Positions 1 through 9,055 are shown, counted from the first letter of the stretch. The stretch is 64,000 nucleotides of DNA from Nocardioides sp. (GCA_002729525.1 PBYI01000054.1:62001-126000); one strand, 5' to 3'. Made by a program: numbers and translations. Notes: a model not told the origin generated them from the sequence alone.

Positions 1-1
1 C

Positions 2-739
2 GCCTCGTCCGTCCGCGACGTCCCCGACCTGCCCGACCTGCGCAACCTGCGGGAGGCCGGCGGGATGGAGACGTCCGACGGTCGCCGGGTGCGGGCGGGC
101 GCGCTGTGGCGCTCGGGCACCGTGGCGTTCCTCGACGACGCCCAGGTCGCCGCGCTCGCCGCGGCCGGCGTGCACACCCGGGTCGACCTGCGCTCGCCGC
201 GGGAGGTGTCCGAGGGCACCGCCGACGCCCTGCGGGTCATGGACTCGCTGCACCTGGAGGTGCACGCCGGCGGACGCCGCTGGGACTTCGACGCCTCCCA
301 CCAGGCCGAGTGGGTCGCCGCGCACTACGCGGAGTTCCTCGTCCACTCCCCCGAGTCGTTCGTGACGCTGGCCCGGCTCGTGGGCCGCCGCGAGCGGCAG
401 GGCGTGCTCGTGCACTGCACGGCCGGCAAGGACCGCACCGGGGTCGCGGTCGCGCTGATGCTGCGCGCGGTCGGCGTACGCGACGAGGCGGTCATCGCCG
501 ACTACGCGCGCACCGAGGACGCGATGCCGCAGCTGCGCGAGCAGTTCCAGAGGCTGCCGTCGTACCAGGAGCGGCTCACCGACCTCCCCGCCGAGGCGTT
601 CGGCTCCCAGCCGCAGGCGATGCAGGTCTTCCTCGCCTCCGTCCGGGCCCGGTACGGCGGCGCGCGCCGCTACCTCACCGAGCACGGCCTCACCGACGCC
701 GAGCTCGCGGCGCTCGAGGACGCCCTCCTGGAGGACTGA
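2..739 (+). CDS. Tyrosine/serine protein phosphatase, IphP type (5' truncated)
   Basis: Probable secreted-pathogen-type or regulatory protein phosphatase of the IphP/tyrosine-phosphatase family 3. The P-loop signature HCTAGKDRTG (positions about 412-441) carries the catalytic Cys, and the Arg and the aspartate-containing segments around it fit the CX5R mechanism. The frame is open to the left edge: upstream of the first internal ATG at 65 it encodes NLREAGG, which matches the N-terminal NFRDLGG motif that opens this family, so the true start lies outside the window and the ATG at 65 is not the start. The C-terminal region is helical, as is usual. The next gene begins two bases after the stop, so the two are probably co-transcribed. 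The physiological substrate cannot be read from sequence. Confidence 0.85.
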   Translation, partial: ASSVRDVPDLPDLRNLREAGGMETSDGRRVRAGALWRSGTVAFLDDAQVAALAAAGVHTRVDLRSPREVSEGTADALRVMDSLHLEVHAGGRRWDFDASHQAEWVAAHYAEFLVHSPESFVTLARLVGRRERQGVLVHCTAGKDRTGVAVALMLRAVGVRDEAVIADYARTEDAMPQLREQFQRLPSYQERLTDLPAEAFGSQPQAMQVFLASVRARYGGARRYLTEHGLTDAELAALEDALLED

Positions 740-741
740 CG

Positions 742-2244
742 GTGCCGCCCGGGCCCCGCCGTCTCGCAGCCGGCAACGGCCCGCTGCTGGTGGCGCTGGT
801 GCTGCTCGCGACGGTCACCGCGATCGTCAGCTCGCTGGGGGCGCCGCTGGTGCCCGCGATCGCCGCGCAGTACGACGTACCGCTGTCGGCGGCGCAGTGG
901 GTGCTCACCGCGACCCTGCTCGCCGGGGCCGTGAGCACGCCGCTGCTCGGCCGGCTCGGCACCGGGCGGCTGCGGCGGCCGGTGGTGCTCGGCGCGCTGG
1001 TCGTGGTGCTGGCCGGGACGCTGCTGGCGACGCTGCCGCTGCCCGGACCGGCCGGCTTCGTGGCCGTCGTGGCCGGGCGAGCGCTCCAGGGCGTCGGCAT
1101 GGGCCTGGTGCCCCTCGCCCTCGCGGTCGCCCGCGACGTGTGGGAGGGCGAGCGGCTGGCCTCGGTGGTCGCGCTGCTGTCGGTCTCGACCGTGGCGGGC
1201 GCCGGGTTCGGCTACCCGCTCACCGCCGTCGTCGCCGACCACCTCGGACTCACCGGCGCCTACCTCGTTGGCGCCGTGCTCGTCACCGTCACCCTCGCCC
1301 TGGCCTGGCGCACGCTCCCCGACCGGGCCGGCGCGCCGCCGCACGGCGTCGACGGCGTCGGTGTGCTCCTCCTCGGCCTCGGCATGGTGTCGCTGCTGCT
1401 GGCCGTCAGCCAGGGAGACCGCTGGGGCTGGACGTCGTACGGCGTGGCCGTGCTGGCGCCGGTCGGGGTCGCGCTCCTCGGCGCCTGGGTGGCGCGCTCG
1501 CTCGGCGTCGCCCGGGCCGGCGGCACGCCCCTGGTGGACCTGCGGCTGGCGACCCGGCCGGGTGTCGGCGCACCCAACGCGGTGGCCTTCGTGGCGGGCG
1601 TCGGGATGTACGGCCTGCTCACGCTGGCCGTCCTCGTCGTGCAGGCCGACCCGGCGCGCTCCGGCTACGGCCTCGACCTGGGCGTCACCGCCGCCGGCCT
1701 GGTGCTGGTGCCGTACGCGCTGCTGTCGGTGTCGGGCAGCCGGGTGGCGCGGGCGGTGTCGCGCCGCTGGGGCGAGCAGGTGCTGCTCCCGCTGGGCTGC
1801 ACGGGCTTCGGCGCGGCGCTGGTGTGGATGTCGCTGGCCCACCACAGCCTGTGGCAGGTGCTCGGCGCGATGGCGCTCGGCGGGCTCGGCAGCGGCTTCA
1901 CGTTCTCCTCGCTGGCGGTGATCCTGGTGCCGCGGGTGCCGGCGGAGGAGACGTCCAGCGCGCTGGCCTTCAACCAGCTGCTGCGCTACCTCGGCTTCTC
2001 GGTCGGGTCGGCGCTCAGCGTGGCGCTGGTCGACGCGTACGGCGCCGGCGAGTCCGGCCTGCGCACCGCCCTGCTCACCCTGGCCGGGCTGTACGTCGTC
2101 CTGGTCGCGGGTCTGCTCGCGCGGCGGCCGGGCCGACGTCGCGGCACCTCCGCGCCCACGTCGGCGCCCGCGGCCCGTGGGGGTCCCGGCGGCACGCCGA
2201 CCGCGGACGCCGACCAGGAGGGCGGCGGGGCCCGAACCGGATGA
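742..2244 (+). CDS. MFS multidrug-type exporter (DHA2-like)
   Basis: Integral membrane secondary transporter of about 500 residues, with alternating hydrophobic segments over nearly the whole length. Its size suggests a 14-helix drug:proton antiporter of the DHA2 type. Conserved features include an early loop LLGRLGTGRLRRP corresponding to motif A and the glycine/proline-rich helix with GRALQGVGMGLVPLAL corresponding to motif C of antiporters. The start is the GTG at 742, immediately after the phosphatase stop; the open frame continues far upstream but only as an antisense-like shadow over the phosphatase gene. The last 40 residues are a charged, low-complexity cytosolic tail. Substrate is unknown; family assignment is firm. 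Confidence 0.85.
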   Translation: MPPGPRRLAAGNGPLLVALVLLATVTAIVSSLGAPLVPAIAAQYDVPLSAAQWVLTATLLAGAVSTPLLGRLGTGRLRRPVVLGALVVVLAGTLLATLPLPGPAGFVAVVAGRALQGVGMGLVPLALAVARDVWEGERLASVVALLSVSTVAGAGFGYPLTAVVADHLGLTGAYLVGAVLVTVTLALAWRTLPDRAGAPPHGVDGVGVLLLGLGMVSLLLAVSQGDRWGWTSYGVAVLAPVGVALLGAWVARSLGVARAGGTPLVDLRLATRPGVGAPNAVAFVAGVGMYGLLTLAVLVVQADPARSGYGLDLGVTAAGLVLVPYALLSVSGSRVARAVSRRWGEQVLLPLGCTGFGAALVWMSLAHHSLWQVLGAMALGGLGSGFTFSSLAVILVPRVPAEETSSALAFNQLLRYLGFSVGSALSVALVDAYGAGESGLRTALLTLAGLYVVLVAGLLARRPGRRRGTSAPTSAPAARGGPGGTPTADADQEGGGARTG

Positions 2245-2364
2245 CGCGGTCCCCGGGCACGGGCGCGTGCCGTCGGCGTACGCCGGCACGTGCTGCTCGG
2301 TGCCCTGCTCGAGGCCCCGTCGCCTCCACACCTCGATCACACCGCGCCGGATCCGGCCCCGACA

Positions 2365-2378
2365 GGGACCAAGGTCCC
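2365..2378. promoter_or_regulatory. DevR/OsdR (DosR)-like palindromic box
   Basis: The sequence GGGACCAAGGTCCC is a perfect 14-bp palindrome with the GGGAC-N4-GTCCC geometry of DosR/DevR boxes. It lies about 80 bp upstream of the rhomboid GTG start, and another GGGACC half-site follows directly. No DevR-like response regulator is in the window, so binding is inferred only from pattern. Confidence 0.4.
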
Positions 2379-2455
2379 GGGACCTCGGACCCGTCCGACC
2401 CCCGGGCCGGCGCCGGACGTCCGTGCCGGTTGTGCGGCTCGGCGACACTGGTGGC

Positions 2456-3043
2456 GTGAGCCAGACCCTCCGCGCCGTCGACCAGCCGAGCACCTGGGTG
2501 CGGGCGGCGACCTGGAGCATCGGGTTCGTCGTGCTGCTGTGGGTGCTGGAGGTCCTCGACGCGATCACCCGCTACCGGATGGACGACCTCGGCATCAGCC
2601 CCCGCACCGACGAGGGCCTGGTCGGCATCCTGCTCGCCCCGCTGCTGCACGCCGGGTTCGGCCACCTGGAGGCCAACACGCTCCCGGTGCTGGTGCTCGG
2701 ATTCCTGGTGCTGGTCAGCGGAATCCGTCGCGGACTCCAGGCCACCGCGGTCATCTGGCTCGTCGGCGGGGTCGGCGTGTGGCTGCTGGCGCCCTCCGGG
2801 ACGGTCCACCTCGGCGCCTCGGTGCTGGTCTTCGGCTGGCTGGTCTACCTGATCGTGCGCGGCGTCTGGAGCCGTCGGGCCGGCGAGATCATCCTCGGCA
2901 TGGTGCTGTTCCTCGCCTACGGCGGTCTGCTGCTCGGGGTCCTCCCTGGCCAGCCGGGGATCTCGTGGCAGGGCCACCTGTTCGGCGCGGTCGGCGGCGC
3001 GCTGGCGGCGTACCTCTCGGGGCCCGAGGCGCGCCGACGTTAG
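2456..3043 (+). CDS. Rhomboid-family intramembrane protease
   Basis: Polytopic membrane protein of 195 residues with about six hydrophobic segments, the minimal rhomboid core. The sequence HLGASVLVFGW near residue 122 aligns with the catalytic GxSx motif, and QGHLFGAVGG near residue 178 supplies the catalytic histidine in the last helix. The conserved HxxxN-like segment LLHAGFGHLEANTLP before the second helix pair is also present. The usual GASG is GASV here, so activity is likely but not certain. The start is taken as the GTG at 2456, which places a short charged N-terminus before the first helix; the longer upstream frame has no coding character. A DevR-like palindrome sits in the 211-bp upstream gap. 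Confidence 0.85.
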   Translation: MSQTLRAVDQPSTWVRAATWSIGFVVLLWVLEVLDAITRYRMDDLGISPRTDEGLVGILLAPLLHAGFGHLEANTLPVLVLGFLVLVSGIRRGLQATAVIWLVGGVGVWLLAPSGTVHLGASVLVFGWLVYLIVRGVWSRRAGEIILGMVLFLAYGGLLLGVLPGQPGISWQGHLFGAVGGALAAYLSGPEARRR

Positions 3044-3062
3044 ACCGGGCGCGGCCTCGGGC

Positions 3063-4079
3063 ATGCTCGGACCCGTGGTGGGTGCCGACGACGAGCTGCT
3101 CCGGCGCGCCGCGCTGGCCGCGCGGACGTCGTACGACGTCGTGCTCGAGCGCGAGCAGATGACCACCCGGCTCACCGCCGCGCGCACCGCGCTCGCGCAG
3201 GCCGTGCGCGAGCTGGCCCGGCTGGAGCAGGTCAGCGAGGACGAGGCGGCCGACGTCTCCCGGCTGGAGAGCGTGACGCTCGCCCGGGTGTGGGCGACCG
3301 TCGTGGGCAGCCGCGACGCCGACCTGGCCAGCGAGCGCGGTGAGGCCCGCCTCGCGGGCGCCGAGGCCGACGACGCGTACGCCGCCGCCGACCGGTTGCG
3401 CACCGAGGTCGCCGTCGCCGAGGCCTCGCTGGCCGGGCACGTGAAGGAGCACCCGGACGCCGAGGTCCGGCTCGGGCGCGACCTGGACACCCTCGAGCAG
3501 CGGCTGCGGCACCGCAGCGAGGTCGCGGCGCCGCTGCGCTCGATCGCCGGCGAGACCCGGCGGGTCGATGCCGAGCGGACGGCGCTGACGGCGCTGGACA
3601 ACGAGGCCCGCTCGACCTGGCACCGCCTGGTCGAGGAGAGCAGGGTCGTCTACGACGCCTTCCGGGCGGCGGGCGCCGCCCAGCGTCCGGGGTCGGTCTT
3701 CACCGAGGTGACCGAGGTGGCGGCGCGCGAGGACGCCCGGCTGGTGCTGCGCGACCTCGACCGGGCGGTGCGCGCCGTGCTGGAGCGCGTCGAGGCGCTC
3801 GCCGCACGCAGCGGCTCCGGGTGGGACGAGCTGCTGCGCCTCGCCTCCCTCGCCGACGACGAGGCGCGACGACTGGAGGACCTCGACCTCGGGGTGCTCA
3901 CCGGCAACGCCCGCCGACTCTCCGAGGCGCACGGCGGCCTGCTGCGCGCCGCCGACGCGCTGGACGCGTTCGGCCGGCTGATGGCCGGGCGCCTCGACGA
4001 GAACACCCACCACGCGCGGCAGCTGGTGCACGACCGGGCGCGGATCCTGCTCGCCGCGGTCGAGCCCGACCCCGCGTAG
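3063..4079 (+). CDS. Conserved coiled-coil protein of unknown function
   Basis: Predicted cytosolic protein of 338 residues, unusually rich in Ala, Arg, Glu and Leu with long heptad-like stretches (roughly residues 20-150 and 170-300), which indicates an extended coiled coil. No signal peptide, membrane segment or catalytic motif is visible. It follows the rhomboid gene on the same strand by 19 bp and converges with the MFS gene, ending five bases from that gene's stop. An alternative start is one of the GTG codons at 3075 or 3078. Coding is supported by strong third-position GC; function is not recognised. Confidence 0.7.
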   Translation: MLGPVVGADDELLRRAALAARTSYDVVLEREQMTTRLTAARTALAQAVRELARLEQVSEDEAADVSRLESVTLARVWATVVGSRDADLASERGEARLAGAEADDAYAAADRLRTEVAVAEASLAGHVKEHPDAEVRLGRDLDTLEQRLRHRSEVAAPLRSIAGETRRVDAERTALTALDNEARSTWHRLVEESRVVYDAFRAAGAAQRPGSVFTEVTEVAAREDARLVLRDLDRAVRAVLERVEALAARSGSGWDELLRLASLADDEARRLEDLDLGVLTGNARRLSEAHGGLLRAADALDAFGRLMAGRLDENTHHARQLVHDRARILLAAVEPDPA

Positions 4080-4084
4080 GAGGC

Positions 4085-5428
4085 TCAGTCCGCGTCGGCC
4101 CCCACCAGCACCTCGGCGTCCGCGGTGCGCGCGCGCCCGAGGTCGGGCAGCAGCGCGAGCACCCCGAGCAGCGGGAGCACGGCGACCACGAGCAGCGCGT
4201 GCTCGACGCCCCACAGCGACCCGAGGCCGCCGACGACGGCGGACCCGACGGAGCCGCCGGCGAGGAACACCAGCGTGGCGATGCCGAGGGCGACGCCCTG
4301 CACCTTGGGCTCGGTGGAGTCGGCGACCGCGGCGACGAGCGACGGCTGGCCGACGCCGAACGCCACGGTGAGGAAGCTGGCGGCCACGGCGATGAGCGCG
4401 GGGACGACGTACCACGCCCCGACGGCCATGGCGACCGACGAGCAGGTGGCGCCGAGCGCGGAGACCGCCATGGCGCGGTAGGGGCCGATCCGGCCGATGA
4501 CCGGGCCGACGAGGCGCGGCACGAAGAGGGCGACGACGCCGCTGGGCAGCAGCAGCATGCCGACCTGCCAGGGCTCCCAGCCCTCGGCGACGAGCACGGC
4601 GGGGGCGGCGACGAGCAGCGCGAACCATGCGGCGGGCACGGAGGCGGCCGAGACGGCGCTGCGCACGAGCACGCCGTTGCGGACGACGGAGATCGGCAGG
4701 AAGCCGTCGGGGCGGCGGCGCACCCACGCGGCGGTGGCGGGCACGCCGAGCAGCGTCAGGAACGCACCGATCGCCAGCACGCTGACGCCGGTCGAGGGCG
4801 ACTGCACCATCAGCACGACACCGCCGGCGCTGAGCGCGACGAGCGCGGCGCCGAGGACGTCGAGACCGACGCCGTCGCGGTGGCGGGTGAGCGCGTGCCA
4901 CAGCGGGGGCACGAGCAGGAGGCCGAGCACGGGCATCGCCATGACCGCGCGCCAGCCGAGGGCGTGCTCGAGCAGGCCGCCGACGAGCGGGCCGATGGAC
5001 ATCAGCGCGGCGGCGACGGCGGTGACCCGGCCGAGCGCGACCGAGCGGACGTCGCCGCTGTAGCGGCCGTTCACGATCGTGACGCCGAGGGTGGGTACGG
5101 CGGCCGCGCCGGCGCCCTGGAGCATCCGGGCGAGCAGCAGCACGGTGAAGGTCGGGGCGGCGGCGGCGAGGAGCGCGCCGACGGCCATCAGGCCGACGCC
5201 GAACAGCAGCGGCAGGCGGGTGCCGACGAGGGCGCTGACCCGTCCGTAGACGGCGGTGGTGACGGCGAGCATCAGCACGTAGAGGCTGATGGTCCAGGTG
5301 GCGGTGCCGTTGCTGATGCCGAAGTCCTCGGCCACGACGGGCACCGCGATGGCACCGGCGGCCGACCCCATGCCGGCCAGGCCGAACAGCAGGCCGAGCA
5401 CGGTCGAGACGCGCCGCGAGTCACTCAT
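4085..5428 (-). CDS. MFS transporter (drug-efflux type)
   Basis: Integral membrane transporter of 447 residues with 12-14 hydrophobic segments. It resembles DHA2-type antiporters such as EmrB/QacA relatives: an early VYGRVSALVGTRLPLL loop matches motif A, and the LARMLQGAGAAAVPTLG helix matches the region with the conserved Arg of motif B. The ATG at 5428 is preferred to a TTG-containing extension upstream because an AGGG ribosome binding site lies five bases before it. A dyad GGTTG-N7-CAACC covers that ribosome binding site, so a repressor could control it. It is separated from the upstream metallopeptidase gene by a strong hairpin and is probably transcribed on its own. Substrate unknown. 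Confidence 0.85.
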   Translation of the reverse strand: MSDSRRVSTVLGLLFGLAGMGSAAGAIAVPVVAEDFGISNGTATWTISLYVLMLAVTTAVYGRVSALVGTRLPLLFGVGLMAVGALLAAAAPTFTVLLLARMLQGAGAAAVPTLGVTIVNGRYSGDVRSVALGRVTAVAAALMSIGPLVGGLLEHALGWRAVMAMPVLGLLLVPPLWHALTRHRDGVGLDVLGAALVALSAGGVVLMVQSPSTGVSVLAIGAFLTLLGVPATAAWVRRRPDGFLPISVVRNGVLVRSAVSAASVPAAWFALLVAAPAVLVAEGWEPWQVGMLLLPSGVVALFVPRLVGPVIGRIGPYRAMAVSALGATCSSVAMAVGAWYVVPALIAVAASFLTVAFGVGQPSLVAAVADSTEPKVQGVALGIATLVFLAGGSVGSAVVGGLGSLWGVEHALLVVAVLPLLGVLALLPDLGRARTADAEVLVGADAD

Positions 5429-5445
5429 GGTTGCCCTCAACAACC
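5429..5445. promoter_or_regulatory. Dyad overlapping the RBS of the MFS gene
   Basis: Inverted repeat GGTTG-N7-CAACC directly abuts the ATG at 5428 and contains the ribosome binding site. Such placement suits a TetR/MarR-type operator or a translational hairpin. No regulator gene is adjacent, so this is a pattern-only call. Confidence 0.3.
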
Positions 5446-5519
5446 GATTGCCCCGTTTATTCCGAGGGCCGGAACGGGCTGGACCACGTCGGGCCCGCGC
5501 CGCGGTGCGGACGCACCAC

Positions 5520-5548
5520 GGCCCCGACGAGCAGCGCTCGCCGGGGCC
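5520..5548 (-). terminator. Hairpin terminator after the metallopeptidase gene
   Basis: A 13-bp stem with one mismatch (GGCCCCG-A-CGAGC paired with GCTCG-C-CGGGGCC) and a 3-base loop lies 34 bp past the stop of the metallopeptidase gene. There is no clear T-run, as is common in high-GC actinobacteria. Confidence 0.6.
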
Positions 5549-5581
5549 GTGGCGCCCTGCTGGGAGGTCAGCGGGCCCGCC

Positions 5582-8500
5582 TCATCGGCGGACGACCGCC
5601 ACCCCCTCGATCCGGACGATCTTCTTGCTGTCGGTCACGACGCGGAGCACACCGCTGCGCGCCGAGTCGAACGACGCGACGGGAGCGACGACCCGCTGCG
5701 TCGGCGACGACGTCGCGAGGTCGACGGTGCCGATCTCCTCGTCGTCCAGGTAGACCGTCACCGAGCCCGAGCGGGCGTTGCCGCCCACCACGAGCGCCAC
5801 CGAGCGCGCGCCGGCGATCTTCCCGCGGAGCACGGCGTTCTTGGCCCGCGCCAGCGAGAAGGTGCCGTCGTACGCCGAGGGCGAGGTGAGCCGCTCGAAG
5901 TTGCGCACGCCGAACCGGGTGTCGTTGAACGGCACCGTGAAGGTCCGCACGACCGGGGTCGGGTCGGCCTGTCCGATGGTGTCGACCGCGGCGCCCCGGA
6001 AGACGTGCGTGCCCGAGGGGAGGTCGGTCAGGGTGACCGTGCCGTCCTCGCAGTCGACGGGAGTCCCGTTGAGGCTGCAGACGAACGTCGAGCGGTTCTC
6101 CGACGACGCCAGCTCGTAGGACACGCTGCCGCTGGTGACGATCGCACCGTCCTCGGTGCCCGAGACCAGCTCGGTCTCCGGGGCCTCGTCGGCGACGATC
6201 TCGAAGTCGGCGTCGTTGACGTCGAAGAAGACGTTGCCGACGGCCTCGACCTTGATGCGCGCCTCGGTGGTGGCGACGTTCGGCCAGGTCACCGGGTGCG
6301 AGCCGTCGTTCGGGGTGCTCTCGGCCAGCACGATCGGGAAGGTGCGACCACCGTCGGTCGACAGCGTGATCCGCACGTTCTCGGCGAGCTCCGGCTTGTC
6401 GGTGCCCGCGACGGCCCACGAGACGACCTCGGTGCGTCCGGCAATCGCCGCCGCCGCGACGTTCTTCGACGACACCAGGAACGGACCGGCGGTGTTGTCG
6501 ACGAGCACGCGGGTGTTGGCGAACGCGTAGCCACCGGCGGTCGGGTCGAGGTCACGTGCGGTGAACCGGAAGTTCAGCGACAGCGGGACGTCGTTGCCGG
6601 CCTGCGGGCTGCCCACGTAGTCGATCGTCGGGAGCCACTCCGAGAAGCAGTCGCGGGTCGGGACCGGAACGTTGCTCGGCCCGCTGGTCGGCGGGGCGGG
6701 AGCGTCCGGGCAGAGGCCCGTGGCGGCGTTGGTGTTGTTGACCAGGATCTGCTCCATGTCGGGGAACGTCCGGGTCGGGTTGCCGTCGGCGATGTTCTCG
6801 CCCGGCGAGTGGTACTGCAGGGTGCCGGCCGGGGTCACGTCGGCGAAGGTGCCGAACACCCGGAACAGCGGACCGTTGGTCTTGGTCTGGCTGACCAGGG
6901 AGGTGCCGCTGCCGACGCCGCGGTCGGTCTGCTCCCAGAGGTAGACCATCTCGTCGCCGTCGGCGTCGGTGGCCTCGCCGGTGAGCGCGAACGGCGTACG
7001 CAGCGGGATGCTGACCTCGGCGGGCGCGGTGACGACCGGCGTGTGGTTGGCCGTCTCGACGGCCTCGACGCCACCGTTGGTGCGCATCGCGCCCTTGGTG
7101 GTCTCGGACACGACACTGGTGATGTCGGTGCTCTCGACGGTGACCAGGTCGAGGTCGGTGCCGGCGAGCGGGTTGGTCGAGCCGCTGAAGGTCAGCTGGA
7201 AGCCGGTGTCGTTGAGCGCACCGGAACCGCCGAGCGCCGAGACCGACACCGAACCGCCCGCGGGCAGGACGGCGGTGATCGCGGTGCGGATGCCGGTGGT
7301 CGTGTAGTTGACGCCGCGCGTGATCGGGGCGCTGGTGGCGCCGTCGTACGACACGGTGAACGACTCGCCGTCGGTGTCGAACCCGACGAGCTGCACCGTC
7401 TGGACCTCGTTGACGGTCGGCGAGGAGACGATGTAGGCGGTCATCTCCTGCTGCGACCACTGCGAGAAGTACGGGTCGGTGTGCGGCTGGAGGTCGTCCT
7501 GACGGCAGATGCCGGCGTAGGCCATGACCGACGAGCCGGAGCCCGGCTCGACCGCGGGGGCGGCCTTGTTGCCGCCGCAGTTGAGCTGGTTGCCGTTGAA
7601 GGTGTGGTTGCCGCCGAACTGGTGACCCATCTCGTGGGCGACGTAGTCGATGGCCATGAAGTCACCCTCGGGCTGGGGCAGACCGGTGCAGCCGCGGGCC
7701 TTGCCGTTGCCGCCGACGACGCCGAGACCGGCGACGCCGCCACCGTTGATGCCGAGCATCACGTGGCCGATGTCGTAATTCTCCGCGCCGATGACCTGGC
7801 TGGCGGCGAACAGGTTGCGGTTGAGCAGGCTGCCGCTGCACCCGTTGGCGAACTGGTTCGGCGCGAAGCAGCCGGTCGGGCCACAGGGGCCGTCGGCGCC
7901 GTAGGCCAGCTCGTCGGTGGCGAAGTTCAGCTGGTCGGTGCCGTCGACGAGGTCGAGACGGATGGCCAGGTCGTCGTTGTAGATCTGGTTGACCCGGTTC
8001 ATCAGCGTGACCTTCTCGAAGATCACGTTCTCGGTGCCGAAGTACCGCGCGTAGGACTGGTCGGTGATCAGTGCGAGGCGGTAGGTGCGGTGGATGACCG
8101 GAGCGCCCTGCTCGGTCTCGCCGGCGCGCGGAGCGGCGCTGTGGGTGCCGTCGAGCTCGTCGAGCTCCGGCTCGACCAGGTGCTTCTCGGCGTCCGGCAG
8201 GTCCTCGCCCAGGTAGGACAGGTAGAGGGAGTCGTCGCCGTTCCAGGCCGGGTCGACGTACCACGAGGCGCCGTCGCCGCGCACCGAGGCGTGGAAGCCC
8301 ATCGGGGTGACGTCGAGGCGGATCGTCGCGGCGCTGTCGACCGCGCGGCCGGCGTACGTCGCGATCTCGGGGTGGTCGGCAGCGAGGCCGTCCTCCATGA
8401 TCGGCGACTCCACGATCCGGAAGGTGACCAGGTCGCCGCTGGGCGCCGGCACCTGCAGCTCGGTGGCCGCACCGGCGGAGCCCTCGAGGGGCGCGCGGTC

Positions 8501-8788
8501 GAGGAGGGTGCCGAGGGCGGCGTCGTCGAGCGTGTACGCGGCGTACTCGCTCGGGGCGACGCGCTGGCGGTGGCCGTCACGGCGGCCCTGGGGGGCCTCG
8601 TCGGTCGCGGTCCAGGGGTCCTGGCTGCTGGCCGGAGCAGCCGTGGGCGCGGCCGCAGCCGCCTGGGCCGACGTGGTGGCCAGGGCTCCGGGGATCACGG
8701 CGAGCGCGAGGCCGGCCGTGGCGCCGAGGGACGCGATGCGCCCACGACGTCGACGCGCAGAAGCATCTGCACGAGTGAATCGATTCAC
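5582..8788 (-). CDS. Secreted reprolysin-like zinc metallopeptidase
   Basis: Large extracellular protease of 1068 residues. An N-terminal signal peptide with an Arg-rich start and Ala-rich core ends near residue 45. A propeptide-like region follows to about residue 200. The catalytic domain has the zinc motif HEMGHQFGGNH (about residues 383-393) and the downstream Met-turn SSVMAYAGIC, both diagnostic of metzincins of the M12B/reprolysin-like group, with paired cysteines around them. The C-terminal half holds beta-sandwich domains, including an Ig/PKD-like part near residues 560-780 and a final domain that probably aids binding or sorting. The start is a GTG with GAAGGA eight bases upstream. 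A palindrome lies about 85 bp upstream and a hairpin terminator follows. Substrate unknown. Confidence 0.88.
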   Translation of the reverse strand: MNRFTRADASARRRRGRIASLGATAGLALAVIPGALATTSAQAAAAAPTAAPASSQDPWTATDEAPQGRRDGHRQRVAPSEYAAYTLDDAALGTLLDRAPLEGSAGAATELQVPAPSGDLVTFRIVESPIMEDGLAADHPEIATYAGRAVDSAATIRLDVTPMGFHASVRGDGASWYVDPAWNGDDSLYLSYLGEDLPDAEKHLVEPELDELDGTHSAAPRAGETEQGAPVIHRTYRLALITDQSYARYFGTENVIFEKVTLMNRVNQIYNDDLAIRLDLVDGTDQLNFATDELAYGADGPCGPTGCFAPNQFANGCSGSLLNRNLFAASQVIGAENYDIGHVMLGINGGGVAGLGVVGGNGKARGCTGLPQPEGDFMAIDYVAHEMGHQFGGNHTFNGNQLNCGGNKAAPAVEPGSGSSVMAYAGICRQDDLQPHTDPYFSQWSQQEMTAYIVSSPTVNEVQTVQLVGFDTDGESFTVSYDGATSAPITRGVNYTTTGIRTAITAVLPAGGSVSVSALGGSGALNDTGFQLTFSGSTNPLAGTDLDLVTVESTDITSVVSETTKGAMRTNGGVEAVETANHTPVVTAPAEVSIPLRTPFALTGEATDADGDEMVYLWEQTDRGVGSGTSLVSQTKTNGPLFRVFGTFADVTPAGTLQYHSPGENIADGNPTRTFPDMEQILVNNTNAATGLCPDAPAPPTSGPSNVPVPTRDCFSEWLPTIDYVGSPQAGNDVPLSLNFRFTARDLDPTAGGYAFANTRVLVDNTAGPFLVSSKNVAAAAIAGRTEVVSWAVAGTDKPELAENVRITLSTDGGRTFPIVLAESTPNDGSHPVTWPNVATTEARIKVEAVGNVFFDVNDADFEIVADEAPETELVSGTEDGAIVTSGSVSYELASSENRSTFVCSLNGTPVDCEDGTVTLTDLPSGTHVFRGAAVDTIGQADPTPVVRTFTVPFNDTRFGVRNFERLTSPSAYDGTFSLARAKNAVLRGKIAGARSVALVVGGNARSGSVTVYLDDEEIGTVDLATSSPTQRVVAPVASFDSARSGVLRVVTDSKKIVRIEGVAVVRR

Positions 8789-8870
8789 TGAGAGTTCCTT
8801 CGTCCGAGTGGGTGGTCGCTCAAGGTAAAGAGCGGCTCACCTGATCACGCGGACCGAGAACTGCCAAGTG

Positions 8871-8883
8871 ATTGTCAGACAAT
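8871..8883. promoter_or_regulatory. Palindrome ATTGTC-A-GACAAT upstream of the metallopeptidase
   Basis: A perfect 13-bp palindrome lies 83-95 bp upstream of the metallopeptidase GTG, a position suited to an operator. A similar TTGTC/GACAA palindrome occurs at 20883. No cognate regulator can be named. Confidence 0.3.
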
Positions 8884-8989
8884 GCCGATCGAGGGCGGCC
8901 ATGCACCAGGCAGTTGACGTGCGCAAACATCCGAACGTTCGATCGGCGACGCCCAAAACGTCACACAGTGGTCTAGACAGATGACGGGC

Positions 8990-9042
8990 CGCGCAGCACA
9001 CCGCCCCGGGGAGCAGGTGCTTCCCCGGGGCGGTGCTGCGCG
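8990..9042 (-). terminator. Strong hairpin terminator after the beta-helix gene
   Basis: Two arms of about 24 bases (CGCGCAGCAC..CCGCCCCGGGGA and its complement ending at 9042) pair with only a single-base bulge. The structure starts 13 bp past the stop of the beta-helix gene, which is where a terminator is expected. Confidence 0.8.
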
Positions 9043-9055
9043 TGTCAGCGACAGG

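Noticed and set aside
3821..8791. Very long open frame on the plus strand over the metallopeptidase region (over 1600 codons)
   Set aside because: It is antisense to two recognisable genes, has a His/Asp/Gly/Arg-skewed composition and comes from the absence of stops in high-GC DNA.
8932..8941. Palindrome CGAACGTTCG as a LexA (SOS) box
   Set aside because: Actinobacterial LexA boxes have a 4-bp gap between CGAAC and GTTCG; here the two halves are joined, and no SOS gene is adjacent.
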